A DNA stretch of 64,000 nt, from assembly GCA_004835665.1 (NCBI GenBank), contig RBKR01000015.1:930001-994000 (forward strand), written 5' to 3'. Positions 22,801 through 35,885 of this stretch are shown here, one piece after another (the stretch's first letter is position 1; each line of letters opens with the position of its first letter). The notes beneath the pieces are model-generated. The model saw only the letters and a list, made by a program, of their open reading frames with translations, searched no databases and was not told the origin of the DNA. This DNA comes from Phoma sp. XZ068 (taxonomy: Eukaryota > Ascomycota > Dothideomycetes > Pleosporales > Didymellaceae). Position numbers and translations under genes: made by a program.

Positions 22801-25800
22801 TATTAGTTTAAAACTATAACTTAGTTACCTACTAAGAAAAGAATAGGTAACCTTAACTTATTCTAGTATACTTATTAATATATATTTACTATAAGTATCT
22901 TTTTCTTATATTTCTATTATAGTTCTAGAAGTTTAGTTATAACTTACTTTCTAAGGGGTAATTTACTCTAGCTAAAGACTATACTAGGCTAGTCTACCCC
23001 CCTAGAGTCTAAACTATAGTTTACCTAGAAGGGTATAGTTTTAATAGTTAAGTATATACTATTATTATATATAAACTCTACTACTAAGATCTATAGGGCC
23101 TAATTATTCTATTCTAATAAATAGTAGTATTAAAGATATTATTCTAAGGTCTAGTTTTGCCTTTTTATCTATCTATCTATCTATAGGTAATAGGTAGATA
23201 TAAGAACTTTTCTAGAGTTTAGATAATACTAAAAGGTATCTTAGTATTTTATATTTATTAAAAGGCTCTAATTAGAAATAATTTATTTAGGGGCTTTATA
23301 TAATTAAATTTTTTCTCTTATCTAGAACTATACTAAGTTAACTCTATCCTAGTTACCTCTAGCTAGGATATAATAGGCTATTTTAGTTAATTAGCACACT
23401 ACTACTAATACTATATTATATACTATACTACTTATTTTACTAAGAGGAAGTTTTATAATAAAATCTATTATAACCTTCTTTTATAGTCTATTAGGTAGTA
23501 GAAGTAGTACTAGTAGCCTATATAGTTTATACCTTACTAGTATTAACCTTCTATAGGGTATATACTCTCTATAGTACTAAGCTATATCCTTTCTTATACT
23601 CTTCTATATATATTAGTACTAGAGTTTTTTTAATATTCTTTTTATACTAAAATATCCTACTATAGAGTTATTATAGTATTCTTATAGAGCTTTTATTTTT
23701 TTCTATAGTATTACTAGCTCTTTTATACCTAACTAGAAAATAGTAGAGTATTCTAGGTTATTATAGGCTGTTTTAGGCCCTATAGCGCTAGTATCTATCT
23801 TAGTATTTATTTCTATATTAGACTTCTTTTTTATAGTCCTAGGTTTTCTTAGAAATTACTTATTAGCCTTCTAGAACTCTTAAAGAGCTATACTTATCTC
23901 CTCTAGTAGAGTATATATTACCTTTAACTATATTATTACTATAGCTACTAAAGTACTTAAGTCTCTTTTTCTATTTAAAAGATCCTTTATTAGTTATATA
24001 AATACCTAATTATACTTTTAAGAGGGCTTTTATACTTTACTTATATAGTTAGGTCTCTTTAATAGTCTATCTACTAGGTTTATTTTTTTAGGTTAGTAAG
24101 TTAAGGTAAAATTATACTAGCTTAATACTAAATATAACTAAACTTACTAGTAGTTTAATACCTTAGTCTCTATAAACTATTTTAGGTTTATATAGTCTAT
24201 AAGAATTTTAAAATAGATCTTCTAGAAGTAATATTACTAGTACTTTATACTCTTTATAATTACTAGTAATTCTTAATTATATATATTATAGTTATACTCT
24301 ACTTAGATAAGCTTATATAAGTAGAAGCCTATTAGCCTCTATTAGTCTACTTTACTCTATTCTAGGCTATATTAGTATAGTATACTTAAGATTACTTTAC
24401 CTAAAGTATTAACTTCTAGTCTAGTTTATTTTTCTTTCTTAAAGTAAGTAAGGATTAAGACTGTTAAGAAGGTATTCTTTAGCTACTTAAAGGCTTTCTT
24501 TACTACCTCTAGCAAGTATAGTAGCTAGCTTTTCTCTCTTTTTATAGCTAGCCTAGCCTAGGCCTAACCTAGGTCCTTTCTTATTAATATTATAAGTAGG
24601 AGTACTATATAGCTAAATTCTTTAACAAAGTATTAATAGTAGTTTATAAATTTTATAAAAATATATATATTATATACTATAGCTAGTAATAGCTAATCTT
24701 AAATTATTTTAGCCCTCTCTAGGTTAATACTAACCTCTTATAGGGATACTATATATCTAAAGTACTCTATATACTATATATACTATTTATACTTTAATAG
24801 TTTTATATATAGCTTATATTACTATAATTATTCTAGAATTTCTTAAATATAGGTAATATACTTCTCTTTTATATTTAAGAATATTAGGATATTATCTAAG
24901 TATATAATATATATAATATCTACTAGTCCTGCTAAGGCCTTATTTATATATACCTAGAACTAGGCAGGTATATTTATTAGGCTAAAGAGTATAATAGTAT
25001 ACTTAAAATAATTATATCTTATCTAGAATATAGTCTTTTATTTATCTCTTTTCTTTATTTAGAGTTAATAATAGGTATCTTTAATATCTAGTTTAGTAAA
25101 TACCCTTACTTTTAAGAGGTAATTTAGAAATTTAGAGATTAAAGGTAAAAGGTACTAATTCTTTATAGTTATCTTATTAAGGCCTCTAAAGTCTATATAA
25201 AAGTATAAACTACTATCCTTTTTCTTTATAAATAATATTAGGGCTCTAGTAGAGAATCTTAAGTATTAAATCTAGCCTTTAGTTATATAGTTAACTAGGT
25301 ATTTATATAATACTACTAGCTCTACCTCTAATAGACTATATAAGGGCTAATATAAGGGTATAGTTTCTTTAGATAAATTAATTACTAGATTATTTAAGCT
25401 AGAGTTAGGTAAACCTTATATATTATCTTCTAATATAATATTTGCAAAATTAGTATAGTATATAGGCATTCTATTTATATTAGGCTAAATTAGCCTATTC
25501 TAGCTAGTAAAGGCTATAAGATAGGCATATATATCTATCTAGAGGTTATATATAGTATAATTAAACTCTTCTATATCTTCTAATACTATTTTAAAGAATT
25601 TAGCTATACTCTTAACTTTTATCTCTTTAAAGAGTATATACTAAGTAGTATAATTAATTTTAGGCTAATATATATTAATCTAAGGTAGGCCTAAATATAT
25701 TTAGTACCTTTTAAGGTTAGTAACTATAAATAGTATATTACTTGCCTTCTTATAGCTTTATAAGTTAACTATAGTTACTTTTACTATTATAGTACTATAT

Positions 25801-26190
25801 ATTAGTATTATAGACCTATCTACCCTCTTTACTAGGAATTTAAGTAAGAGGTCTATATAAAGATTTTACTCCTTTACTATAATTATAGAAAGTAAATTAA
25901 GCTAGAAGCCCTTATCTACTAAGGCCTCTATTAGTCTAGAAAATTCTATAGTTACTTCTACTATAAGCAGCTATACTAGCTAAAGGTATAATACTATATA
26001 AAAAGTGCTAAGATCTCTACTCTTTTATATATAAAAGATATAGGCAAGAAGAAGTAAATCTAATTCTTTTACTTTTTACCTTTTTCTAAGTTCTTCTCTT
26101 CTTTAGGTTTCTTAGACTTATTAGAGTTTAAATACTTTAGTCTAATATATCTTACCTCTCTATACCTATAACAGAATACTATAAAGTAGT
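22800..26190 (-). mobile_element. RIP-degraded Gypsy gag-pol fragment
   Basis: Minus-strand order from right to left. A CCHC-like knuckle (FCYRYREVRYIRLKY, about 26,130-26,180) has the second Cys, His and last Cys changed to Tyr. Reverse transcriptase blocks follow (family YRGLN...YPLPLI block near 25,150-25,200; IIYLDNILIF near 24,890). The integrase includes YYLQIDRQIKRQNQTLEQYL near 23,170-23,220. The gag is cut at 26,190 by the 501-bp LTR that follows. I could not identify this element's own LTRs. Confidence 0.72.
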
Positions 26191-26691
26191 TATTATAATC
26201 TACTTATAACTAGCTAACTAGAATACTAATAGCCTTAAGTGCTAATAGCTCTAGTATAATAATTATATAAAGCTTTCTATATAGTATAGTTATAGTATAG
26301 TTTTATTATAGGTTATATAATAAGCTTACCTCTTAGTAAGTAAGCTAGGTAGACTATATATAAGGACTTATATAGCTTATATTAAGCTTAGTAATCTTAG
26401 CTTATATAGCTTATAATAAGCTAAGTAAGCTACTATAATTATTATAGTATATAGTAATTAGAAATACTACCCTTATAGTATTATATTTAACCTTATTAAT
26501 TAACTTTATTATTAGAACTTAACTTAACTCTTAAGCTAGACAGATTAACTATCTATACTACTTATTATTAAACTTATAGTTATTATAGTGTTTTACTAGG
26601 TATCTATACTAACCTCTTCTATACTAGTACTTATCCTAGAGAACTAATATTAGAAGTATTTATATACTTTACTTAGTTTATAACCTTAATA
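26191..26691 (+). repeat. 501-bp Gypsy LTR (type-1 left half)
   Basis: Begins TATTATAATC (originally TGTTATAATC) and ends CCTTAATA. It is the reverse complement of the solo LTR at 18,567-19,068. Its right half also matches the LTRs at 29,080 and 35,402, but its left half does not. It is followed by gag sequence, so it acts as a 5' LTR. Confidence 0.85.
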
Positions 26692-29079
26692 TTTTAAATA
26701 CCTCTAAGATAAGTACTGCTTTAGGAACTAGAGTTACTTCTACTAGCTTATACTCTAATATTAATATAATAAAAGGAACTATTACTACTAATACTATTAA
26801 TATTAAGTAACTTAATCTCTATAAGGGAGACTATAGCAAGCTAGATAACTAGTTAATATAATAGAACTTATTTTTTATATTCTAAGAAGATAAGGTAGAG
26901 GCTAAGAAGAGAATTACCTTAGTAGTAAGCTATATATATAGAAAAGTATTTACCTAGATTAAACCTTTTATTTAACTCTATAGTAAGAATAATACTTCTA
27001 ATAAGGTTAATATATAAATAGAAAACTTTAATACCTTTAAAGATAAGATCTATCTAATCTTTAAGGTCTTAAATAAATCTACTATTACTAGATAAGATAT
27101 TTAATATATTTATTAGACTAAATCTACTACTAATTATACTACTAAGTTCTAGTAACTTATAGCTAATATAGACTAGGATAATACTATATTAACTATAATA
27201 TTTTATTAAGGGCTTAAACCTAAGGTAAAGAAAGAACTAATATATACTAGTATAAGTATAGAAACTTTAGATAACCTTATTAATATAGTAATTAACTTTA
27301 ATATTAAACTATATAAGCTCTAATAAGAGCTATATAATAATCTATATACTTAAACTATAGGCTAGCTATCTTAACTATAATATAACTAATAGAATAACTA
27401 TACTAATTATAGTAACTATAGAAATAACTACTAACCTAATATAAGTTACTATATTTATAGTAATACTTAGAGTAGGTACTATAGACCTAAGGTAATAGAC
27501 CTATCTAATATAAATAAGAGGCTAATAACTATAAAACTATAATAGAATAAAAAGAAGAAATATAATAATAATAAGAGTAATAGGGGTAATACCTATTATA
27601 ACTATAGTAAACTAGGCTACTTTACTAGAGACTATTAATAGAATAAAGTATTCTAATAGATTAATATATTAGCTAGTAGGCTAGATAGTAATAATACTAG
27701 TAATAAATATAAAATTCTTACTAATAGAATTAGATAACTTATAAAGGATCTAGAGTTAGAATATAATAAAGACGCTAAACTAGAGGTTATATATAAACTA
27801 GCACCTATAAGGTTATAGGTATATAAATACTCTTATAGCTATAAATATATAATTATATAAATATTTAAAAAAGAGTATCTTAAACTCCTAGAAGCTTCTA
27901 GTATAGCTATAACCTTATACTATAAATTCTAAGTAACCTAAATAACTAATACTAAAGACAATATACTATAACTACCTAGATAATACCTAAAGAATAATAA
28001 TAATTAGAATAAATCTATATATTCTACTACTATATAATATAAAGTGTAGTATAATATATACTATTAGGAATATAAGTAATATAAAGCTAAGAAAGCTAAT
28101 AACAAGGCCTATACTAAGTTATATTAAGACTTAATTATCTACTCTATTAAAGTAAATAATAATAAAGAAAATTAGTATAATAAGTTATATAAGAAATACT
28201 AATAATATTATTAAATAGAAGTATATTAGAACTAGAACTATAATTACCTAGAACCTAATTATAGCCTAGACTCTAGAAACCTATACTATAGAGTACTATT
28301 ATAGACAGTATACTACTATAATAGATACTAGATATATTACTTAAAGAAACTTAATTTAGAATAGTTTCTAAAAAAGTATCTATATAAACTATAATAAAAA
28401 GATTATAAGGAGGACTACTATATACTATACCTAATAGATAAATATAATAATAAATACTTTTCTAGCTAGAATAAGTCTAAGTATAGATAATAAGGACTAG
28501 TAGTAAATAAGTAATACTTTAATTAGTATTAGTAGACCTACTTTAATCCCTACTATAAGACCTATAAAAAAAAGAAGTAAAGTAATAGCTTTAAATAAGA
28601 GAATCCTTTTTTAGAGTAGTACTAGTAGGTACTAGAGATTAATCTATTAATAGTATTAAAAGTAATTACTAACTAATTAGGCTACCTATTAAAGTAAATA
28701 AAAGATAGATATATATACTCTTAGACTCTAGAGTATAATCTAATTATATCTCTTTATAAGTAGTATAGCTAGCTAGACTATACTCTACTTAGAAGACAAT
28801 ACCTTACTTACTTAAAGTAGCTAATAAAAAACTAATACCTAAGAAATCTAAGATTATATATAAGGTAACTATAGTACCTCTTTAGATTTATAGATACTAT
28901 AAGAAAATAACTCTAAATACTTTTAAGATAGCTACTTATAATATTATATTAGGACTTCTAGAGTTAAGAAAGTATAATCTAGATATTAATTAGAAGAATT
29001 AATAGCTTTTATTAAGTTAATATAGATATAGTACTACTATATTATAGCCTATATAGTTTATAATATAACTAGTAGATAA
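26692..29079 (+). mobile_element. Gypsy internal fragment: gag, protease, start of pol (+ strand)
   Basis: Starts right after the LTR with TTTTAAATACCTCTAAG. It shows a gag frame with a degraded CCHC knuckle near 27,600 and a protease-like block near 28,700 (family LLDSGA). It stops at 29,079 where a minus-strand LTR begins. The whole fragment is the inverted counterpart of 33,019-35,401, so it belongs to the same family as the element there. The rest of its pol is absent from the window. Confidence 0.78.
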
Positions 29080-29561
29080 TATTAAAGTTATAAACTAAGT
29101 AAAGCTTATAAATACTTCTAAGGTTAGTTCTCTAGAATAAGTACTAGTATAGAAGAGGGTTAGTATAGATACCTAGTAAAACACTATAATAACTATAGGG
29201 TTAATAATAAGTAGTATAGATAGTTAATCTATCTAGCTTAAAAGTTAGGTTAAGTTCTAATAATAAAGTTAATTAACAAGGTTAAATATAATACTATAAG
29301 GGTAGTATTCCTAATTACTATATACTAAAGAGTATTCTATATTTCTTAATATCCTATAAAGTCCTATAGAAGGCCCTATAGTTTCTATAAGTAGTTTATA
29401 GTTTCTATAGAATATATATATAGTATCTTATACTATCTTATACTCTTAGTATAGTTTATTTTTATAGAACTATAGGATATTATATAGTCTTCTTAGCTCT
29501 ATACTATTAATCTATAACTATAACTTTATTATACTATATCTCTTCTTCTAAGATTATAATA
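29080..29561 (-). repeat. Gypsy LTR, left member of the 29-36 kb element (type-2 left half)
   Basis: 482 bp; in plus coordinates it runs from TATTAAAGTTATAAAC to AGATTATAATA. It matches the LTR at 35,402-35,885 along its length and is the 3' LTR of the minus-strand element. The base before it belongs to a different, plus-strand fragment. Confidence 0.85.
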
Positions 29562-32500
29562 CTATCTTCCTCTTTTATAGTTTATATCTTTATAAACTAA
29601 TAAATAGTTTTCTAAAGTACCTAAGCCTAATATATAATAGAAACCTAAATTAATAATATTAGATATCTTACTATAGTTACCTATAAGTACTATATAAAGA
29701 AGAACTTACCTTATAAGATATCTTTATTATATAAGAAGTATAGAAATTATAAATATAATAGAATAAAGAAGTATAAGCCTATAGATTTGCATATTTCTAA
29801 CTTCTCTAAAATTAATAATAAGATATTATATCTAGAAGAAATAGAAGATAAGGCTGCTAAAGCTAAGGAAGCTATAATAGCTACTTTATAGGCTACTTAT
29901 ACTAAATTAAACTAGGTATATAAATAAAAGAAATTCTTAAAGTATTATAAATAGTAATAGTTTAATATAAGTACTTAGTTTATTAAGGATATAGAGCACC
30001 TAGAGTAATAGGAGTTATTACTTAATAATATTACTATACTTAAGAATAGGTTAATACCTAGCTTACTTATACTAGACTAGGTAATATATTCTCTACTTCT
30101 AGACCTTAATACTACTAATACTAGTATAATAGCTAGCAGCAGTTTATAAGGTTTATTAATAGTTTCTATATATTTTCTAAGTTAGAGTATCCTAACTACT
30201 TAACTAGGTATTTATTCTTATATTCTTTCTTTTAATATTATATTACTTTTTTAACTTTCTACTTAGTTTCTTTCTTAACCTAGTAGTAAAAGTTCTTCTA
30301 GATTAGTATATTAGGGTCTACTAGTTCTAATAGTAATATATAGAATATAAGGTATATTCTAGTATTCTATAGTAGTTTAAGTTAATAGTTTATAGGGCTA
30401 ATTTACCTAGAAATAAAAAATAGTCTAACCTTAATATAATCTAGTTTTTTTATTAGTCTTTATATTTATAAGTTTTTTATAAGGAGATAGACTTTATCCC
30501 CCTCTTTTAGCTAAGGTGCTGTTTTTCTTTTCTAATTAATATAAGAGATTACTTGTTACTAAGCTTTATTAATATTTTTAAGCAATTTCTAGTATACTTC
30601 CTTTAGTCTTTATACTAAGGTTATTACTAAATCTATTTAGATATTACTATTAAGAGATCTTATAAAGAAATTTAGGTGTCTTCTATAATTTATAAAGAAT
30701 AGTATTATACCTATTGCTTCTAATAGTTTATTATTATATATAATCTATACTATAGGTAATAACAAAACCTAGTTATCTTGCTTCTAGTTGCTATATATCC
30801 TTAAGTATATTTCTATAGTTTAATTTATTCTTTCTATTTATCTGTCTGTCTGTAGATAATATATAGTTAATAGCTTTTTCTTAGTACTAATAGCTACTAT
30901 AAGTATAGTCTAATAATTTAATATAAAGAGCTTATCTCTATTACTAATAATTAATTCTAGTATACTATAGTAATAGATAATTCTATCTAGAAATACTTAT
31001 GCAAGCTACTCTATAGTATAACTATATTAAAATAGTATTATTTCTACTACTTTAGTAAACCTATCTACTATAATAAAGATTAAGTTATAGGAGTATCCTA
31101 TAATAGGGTCTTTAAAGATAGGTAGTTATATAATAAAATCTATTATAATATTTATCTATAGTGCTGTTAGTAGCTCTATTACCTATACTTCTCTATATTT
31201 TATATATATACTATACTTATTCTATTAGTAATTAATATAGTTCTTAATAAACTTAGTAACCTTATCCTTTATATAGCTAAACTTATAGTATTACCTAATA
31301 AGTTCTATTATTTATATTATACTAGGGTGTTAATAAAGTAGGTTATTATAATAATAGCTTATAATCTTGTTTTTTAATTCCTCTAGTACCTTTATAGGTA
31401 TATATTATTCCTATTAAACTTATATTATATTATTAAGCTGCTAAGATAGTCCTAGTAATCTATTCTTATTAACTCTAAGTATAGTAAACTAATTTATTAT
31501 TTTCTCTCTAGCTAGATTATATTATCTACTAAGTATATTAGCTCTACTATTATCTTTCTCTAGAGTATATAGTATCTTAAATTTATACTATCCTAACAGC
31601 TTAGACTAGTATACTTATTATTAGTTAAGTGTTTTAGTAGTAGTAAAGTATACTAGGTTCTTATAGTTAGTATAAATAGTAAGTTCTAAGTAACTTTCTA
31701 TATAGATCTTCTAATATTCTAGAGCTAATATAATAGCTAGTAATTTCTTATTATATATATTATATTACTCTTTTAGTTTTAAGAACTTTCTAGAGTAGTA
31801 GGTAATTAGGTACTATTATCTATCTTATTCTTATATAGTATAAGCTCCTAATACTAAATCTAAAGTATCTATTTTAATTTAAAGTAGCTTTCTACTCTTA
31901 AATATAATTATTATAGGTAGCTTAATATAGAACTATTTAAGCAACTAGAAAGTATTCTTTTATACTTATTCTTACTTAAATAGTATATTCTTCTATATAA
32001 GCTTTATAATTAGTAAAGCCTTAAGTAAATAATCTTTAATAAAGTATTAGTTAAAGTTAATAAATTCTAGAAATTCTTAAATTCTTTTAAGAGTAATAGG
32101 AGTTAGCTAATTCCTTATAACTTAAATCTTTATTTTACTTATCTTAACTCTATACCTTCTTATAATATAGCCTAGAAATTCTACTTCTTTTTTATACTAT
32201 TTATATTTCTTAGGTTTAAGTTAAAGATCTACCTTTCTAAAGTATTCTAATACTTCCCTAATATAGTAAATATATTCTTCTAGTATTACTAAGTATACTA
32301 GAATATTATTAAGGTATACTACTACTATAATATCTAAGTATACTCTTAATATATTATTAATAAGGGCCTACTATATAGCTAGTATATTAGTAAGCCTAAA
32401 TAGTATTAGTAAATACTTAAAATAACTATAATATATTCTAAATATAGTCTTTTATTCTTTACCTTCTTTTATATATATAAGATTATATACTCTATATAAA

Positions 32501-35401
32501 TTAAGTATAGTAAAGTATTATACTCTAGATAACTAATCCTATAGTTTTTTAATATTTAGTAATAGGTATTAATTCTTAATTATAATATTATTAAGTTTCT
32601 AGTAGTTAATATATATTTATAATTTACTATCTTTCTTTAGTATAAAGAGAACTAGGAATTCTACTAGTAATTCTAATTCTTATATAAATTCTTTCTTAAG
32701 GTTTTTATTAATATATTTCTTAAGTATACTAAGTTCTTTCTTAGATATTCTATATATAGGCCTAAAAGGTAGTTTCTTTCCTTTCTAGAGCTTAATCTTA
32801 TAATCTTAGAGTTTATACTATAGTAATACTTTTATAGTCTTCTTATTATAGAAGAGTTCTATATAACTCTTATATTTATCTAGAATATTAGAAGGTATAC
32901 TATCTCTCTTCTTAACTATTACTTTATAACTAGTAGAGTATTCTGCATCTATATAGTTAACTACTCTATTTTAGTATATCTTATATATTAAAGAGATATT
33001 ATTAATCTCTTTCTTATCTACTAGTTATATTATAAACTATATAGGCTATAATATAGTAGTGCTATATCTATATTAACTTAATAAAAGCTATTAATTCTTC
33101 TAATTAATATCTAGATTATACTTTCTTAACTATAGAAGTCCTAATATAATATTATAAGTAGCTATTCTAAAAGTATTTAGGCTTATTTTCTTATAGTATC
33201 TATAGATTTAGAGGGCTACTATAGTTACCTTATATATAATCTTAGATTCCTCTAGTATTAGTTCTTTATTAGCTACTCTAAGTAGGTAAGGTATTATCTT
33301 CTAAGTTAAGTATAGTCTAGCTAGCTATACTACTTATAAAGAGATATAATTAGATTATACTCTAGTGTCTAAGAGTATATATATCTATCTTTTATTTACT
33401 CTAATAGGTAACCTAATTAGTTAGTAATTACTTTTAATACTATTAATAAATTAATTCCTAGTACCTACTAGTGCTGCCCTAAAAAAGGATTCTCTTATCT
33501 AAAGCTATTACTTTACTTCTTTTTTTTATAGGTCTTATAGTAAGAATTAAGGTAGGTCTGCTAATACTAATTAAAGTATTACTTATTTACTCCTAGTCCT
33601 TATTATCTATACTTAGACTTATTCTAGCTAGAAAAGTATTTATTATTATATTTATTTATTAGGTATAGTATATAGTAGTTCTCCTTATAATATTTCTATT
33701 ATAGTTTATATAGATATTTCTTTAGAAACTATTTTAAATTAAGTTTCTTTAAGTAATATATCTAGTATCTATTATAGTAGTATACTGTCTATAATAGTAC
33801 TTTATAGTATAGGTTTCTTAGGTCTAAGCTATAATTAAGTTCTAGGTAATTATAGTCCTAGCTCTAATATACTTCTAGTTAATAATATTATTAGTATTTC
33901 TTATATAACTTATTATACTAATTTTCTTTATTATTATCTACCTTAATAGAGGGAATAATTAGGTCTTAATATAACTTAGTATAGGCTTTATTATTAGCTT
34001 TCTTAACTTTATATTACTTATATTTCTAATAGTATATATTATATTATACCTTATATTATGCTATAGTAGAGTATACTAATTTATTTAAACTTTTATTATC
34101 CTCTAGGTATTATCTAAGTAGTTATAGTATATTATCTTTAGTATTAAGTGTCTAGGTTATATAGGATTTATAGTATAAGGTTATAGCTATACTAGAAGCT
34201 TCTAGGAGTTTAAGATACTCCTCTCTTAATATCTATATAATTATATATTTATAGCTATAAGGGTATTTATATACCTATAACCTTAAAGGTATTAGTTTAT
34301 ATATAACCTCTAGTTTAGTATTATTATTATATCTTAACTCTAGGTCTTCTATAAGTTGTCTAATTCTATTAGTAAGAATTTTATATTTATTACTAGTATC
34401 TTTACTATCTAGCCTGCTAGCTAATATATTAATCTATTAGAATACTTTATTCTATTAATAGTCTCTAGTAAGGTAGCCTAGTTTACTATAGTTATAATAG
34501 GTATTACTCTTATTACCCTTATTATTATTATATCTCTTCTTTTTATTCTATTATAGTTTTATAGTTATTAGTCTCTTATTTATATTAGACAGGTATATTA
34601 CCTTAGATCTATAGTATTTACTCTAAGTATTACTATAAATATAGTAACCTATATTAGGTTAGTAGTTATTTCTATAGTTACTATAATAAGTATAGTTATT
34701 CTATTAGTTATATTATAGTTAAGATAGCTAGCCTATAGTTTAAGTATATAGATTATTATATAGCTCTTATTAGAGCTTATATAGTTTAATATTAAGGTTA
34801 ATTACTATATTAATAAGGTTATCTAAAGTTTCTATACTTATACTAGTATATATTAGTTCTTTCTTTACCTTAGGTTTAAGTCCTTTATAAAATATTATAG
34901 TTAATATAGTATTATTCTAGTCTATATTAGCTATAAGTTGCTAGAACTTAATAGTATAATTAGTAGTAGATTAGTTCTAATAAATATATTAGATATCTTA
35001 TCTAGTAATAGTAGGTTTATTTAAGACTCTAAAGATTAGGCAGATCTTATCTTTAAAAGTATTAAAGTCTTCTATTTATATATTAACCTTATTAAAACTA
35101 TTATTCTTGCTATAGAGTTAAATAAAGAGTTTAATCTAAGTAAATACTTTTTTATATATATAGCTTACTACTAAGGTAACTCTTTTCTTAGCCTCTACCT
35201 TATCTCCTTAGAATATAAAGAATAGGTCCTATTATATTAACTAGTTATCTAGCTTACTATAGTCTCTCTTATAGAAATTAAGCTACTTAATATTAATAGT
35301 ATTAGTAGTAATAGTTTCTTCTATTATATTAATATTAGAGTATAAGCTAGTAGAAGTAACTCTAGGTTCTAAAGTAGTACTTATCTTAGAAGTATTTAAA
35401 A
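29562..35401 (-). mobile_element. RIP-degraded chromodomain Gypsy element, internal region
   Basis: Minus-strand gag-pol between two similar LTRs. From right to left: gag (35.4-34.4 kb) with CCHC-like region near 34,490; protease near 33,390; reverse transcriptase about 32.9-32.2 kb; RNase H about 31.9-31.6 kb; integrase about 31.4-30.5 kb, including a repeated CTGTCTGTCTGT patch near 30,840 that fits YHPQTDRQ-type coding on the other strand; and a chromodomain-like YLVK-LGYS...ENI block about 30,140-30,260. All frames are broken by TAA/TAG. An antisense frame lies between the chromodomain and the 3' LTR (separate entry). Confidence 0.82.
29680..30130 (+). pseudogene. Decayed antisense coiled-coil frame of the 29-36 kb Gypsy element
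   Basis: Opposite to gag-pol, between the chromodomain and the 3' LTR, one + strand frame reads for about 150 codons if TAA/TAG are taken as lost Gln/Trp. It is Lys/Glu/Leu-rich with heptad-like spacing (ILYLEEIEDKAAKAKEAIIA; later FIKDIEHLEQQELLLNNITI). A frame in the same place and strand occurs in three other elements here. Function unknown; I infer a former accessory protein, not a shadow of pol. Confidence 0.5.
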
Positions 35402-35885
35402 TATTAAGGTTATAAACTAAGTAAAGCTTATAAATACTTCTAAGGTTAGTTTTCTAGAATAAGTACTAGTATAGGAAGAGGTTAGTATAGATACCTAGTA
35501 AAACACTATAATAACTATAAGTTTAATAATAAGTAGTATAGATAGTTAATCTGTCTAGCTTAAGAGTTAAGTTAAGTTCTAATAATAAAGTTAATTAATA
35601 AGGTTAAATATAATACTATAAGGGTAGTGTTCCTAATTGCTATATACTAAGGAGTATCTTATATTTCTTATAATATCCTATAAAGTTCTATAGGAGGCCC
35701 TATAGTTTCTATAAGTAGTTTATAGTTTTTATAGAATATATATATAGTATTTTATACTATCTTATACTCTTAGTATAGTTTATTTCTATAGAACTATAAG
35801 ACATTATATAGTCTTCTTAGCCCTATACTATTAATCTATAACTATAACTTTATTTTACTATACCTCTTCTTCTAAGATTATAACA
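35402..35885 (-). repeat. Gypsy LTR shared by two tandem minus-strand elements
   Basis: 484 bp, matching 29,080-29,561. To its left it acts as the 5' LTR of the 29-36 kb element. To its right it is followed by the 3' end of another internal region (antisense frame, chromodomain, integrase), so it also serves as that element's 3' LTR. The flanks GATAA (29,075-29,079) and CTTAC (35,886-35,890) do not match, as expected for a recombined structure. Confidence 0.8.
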
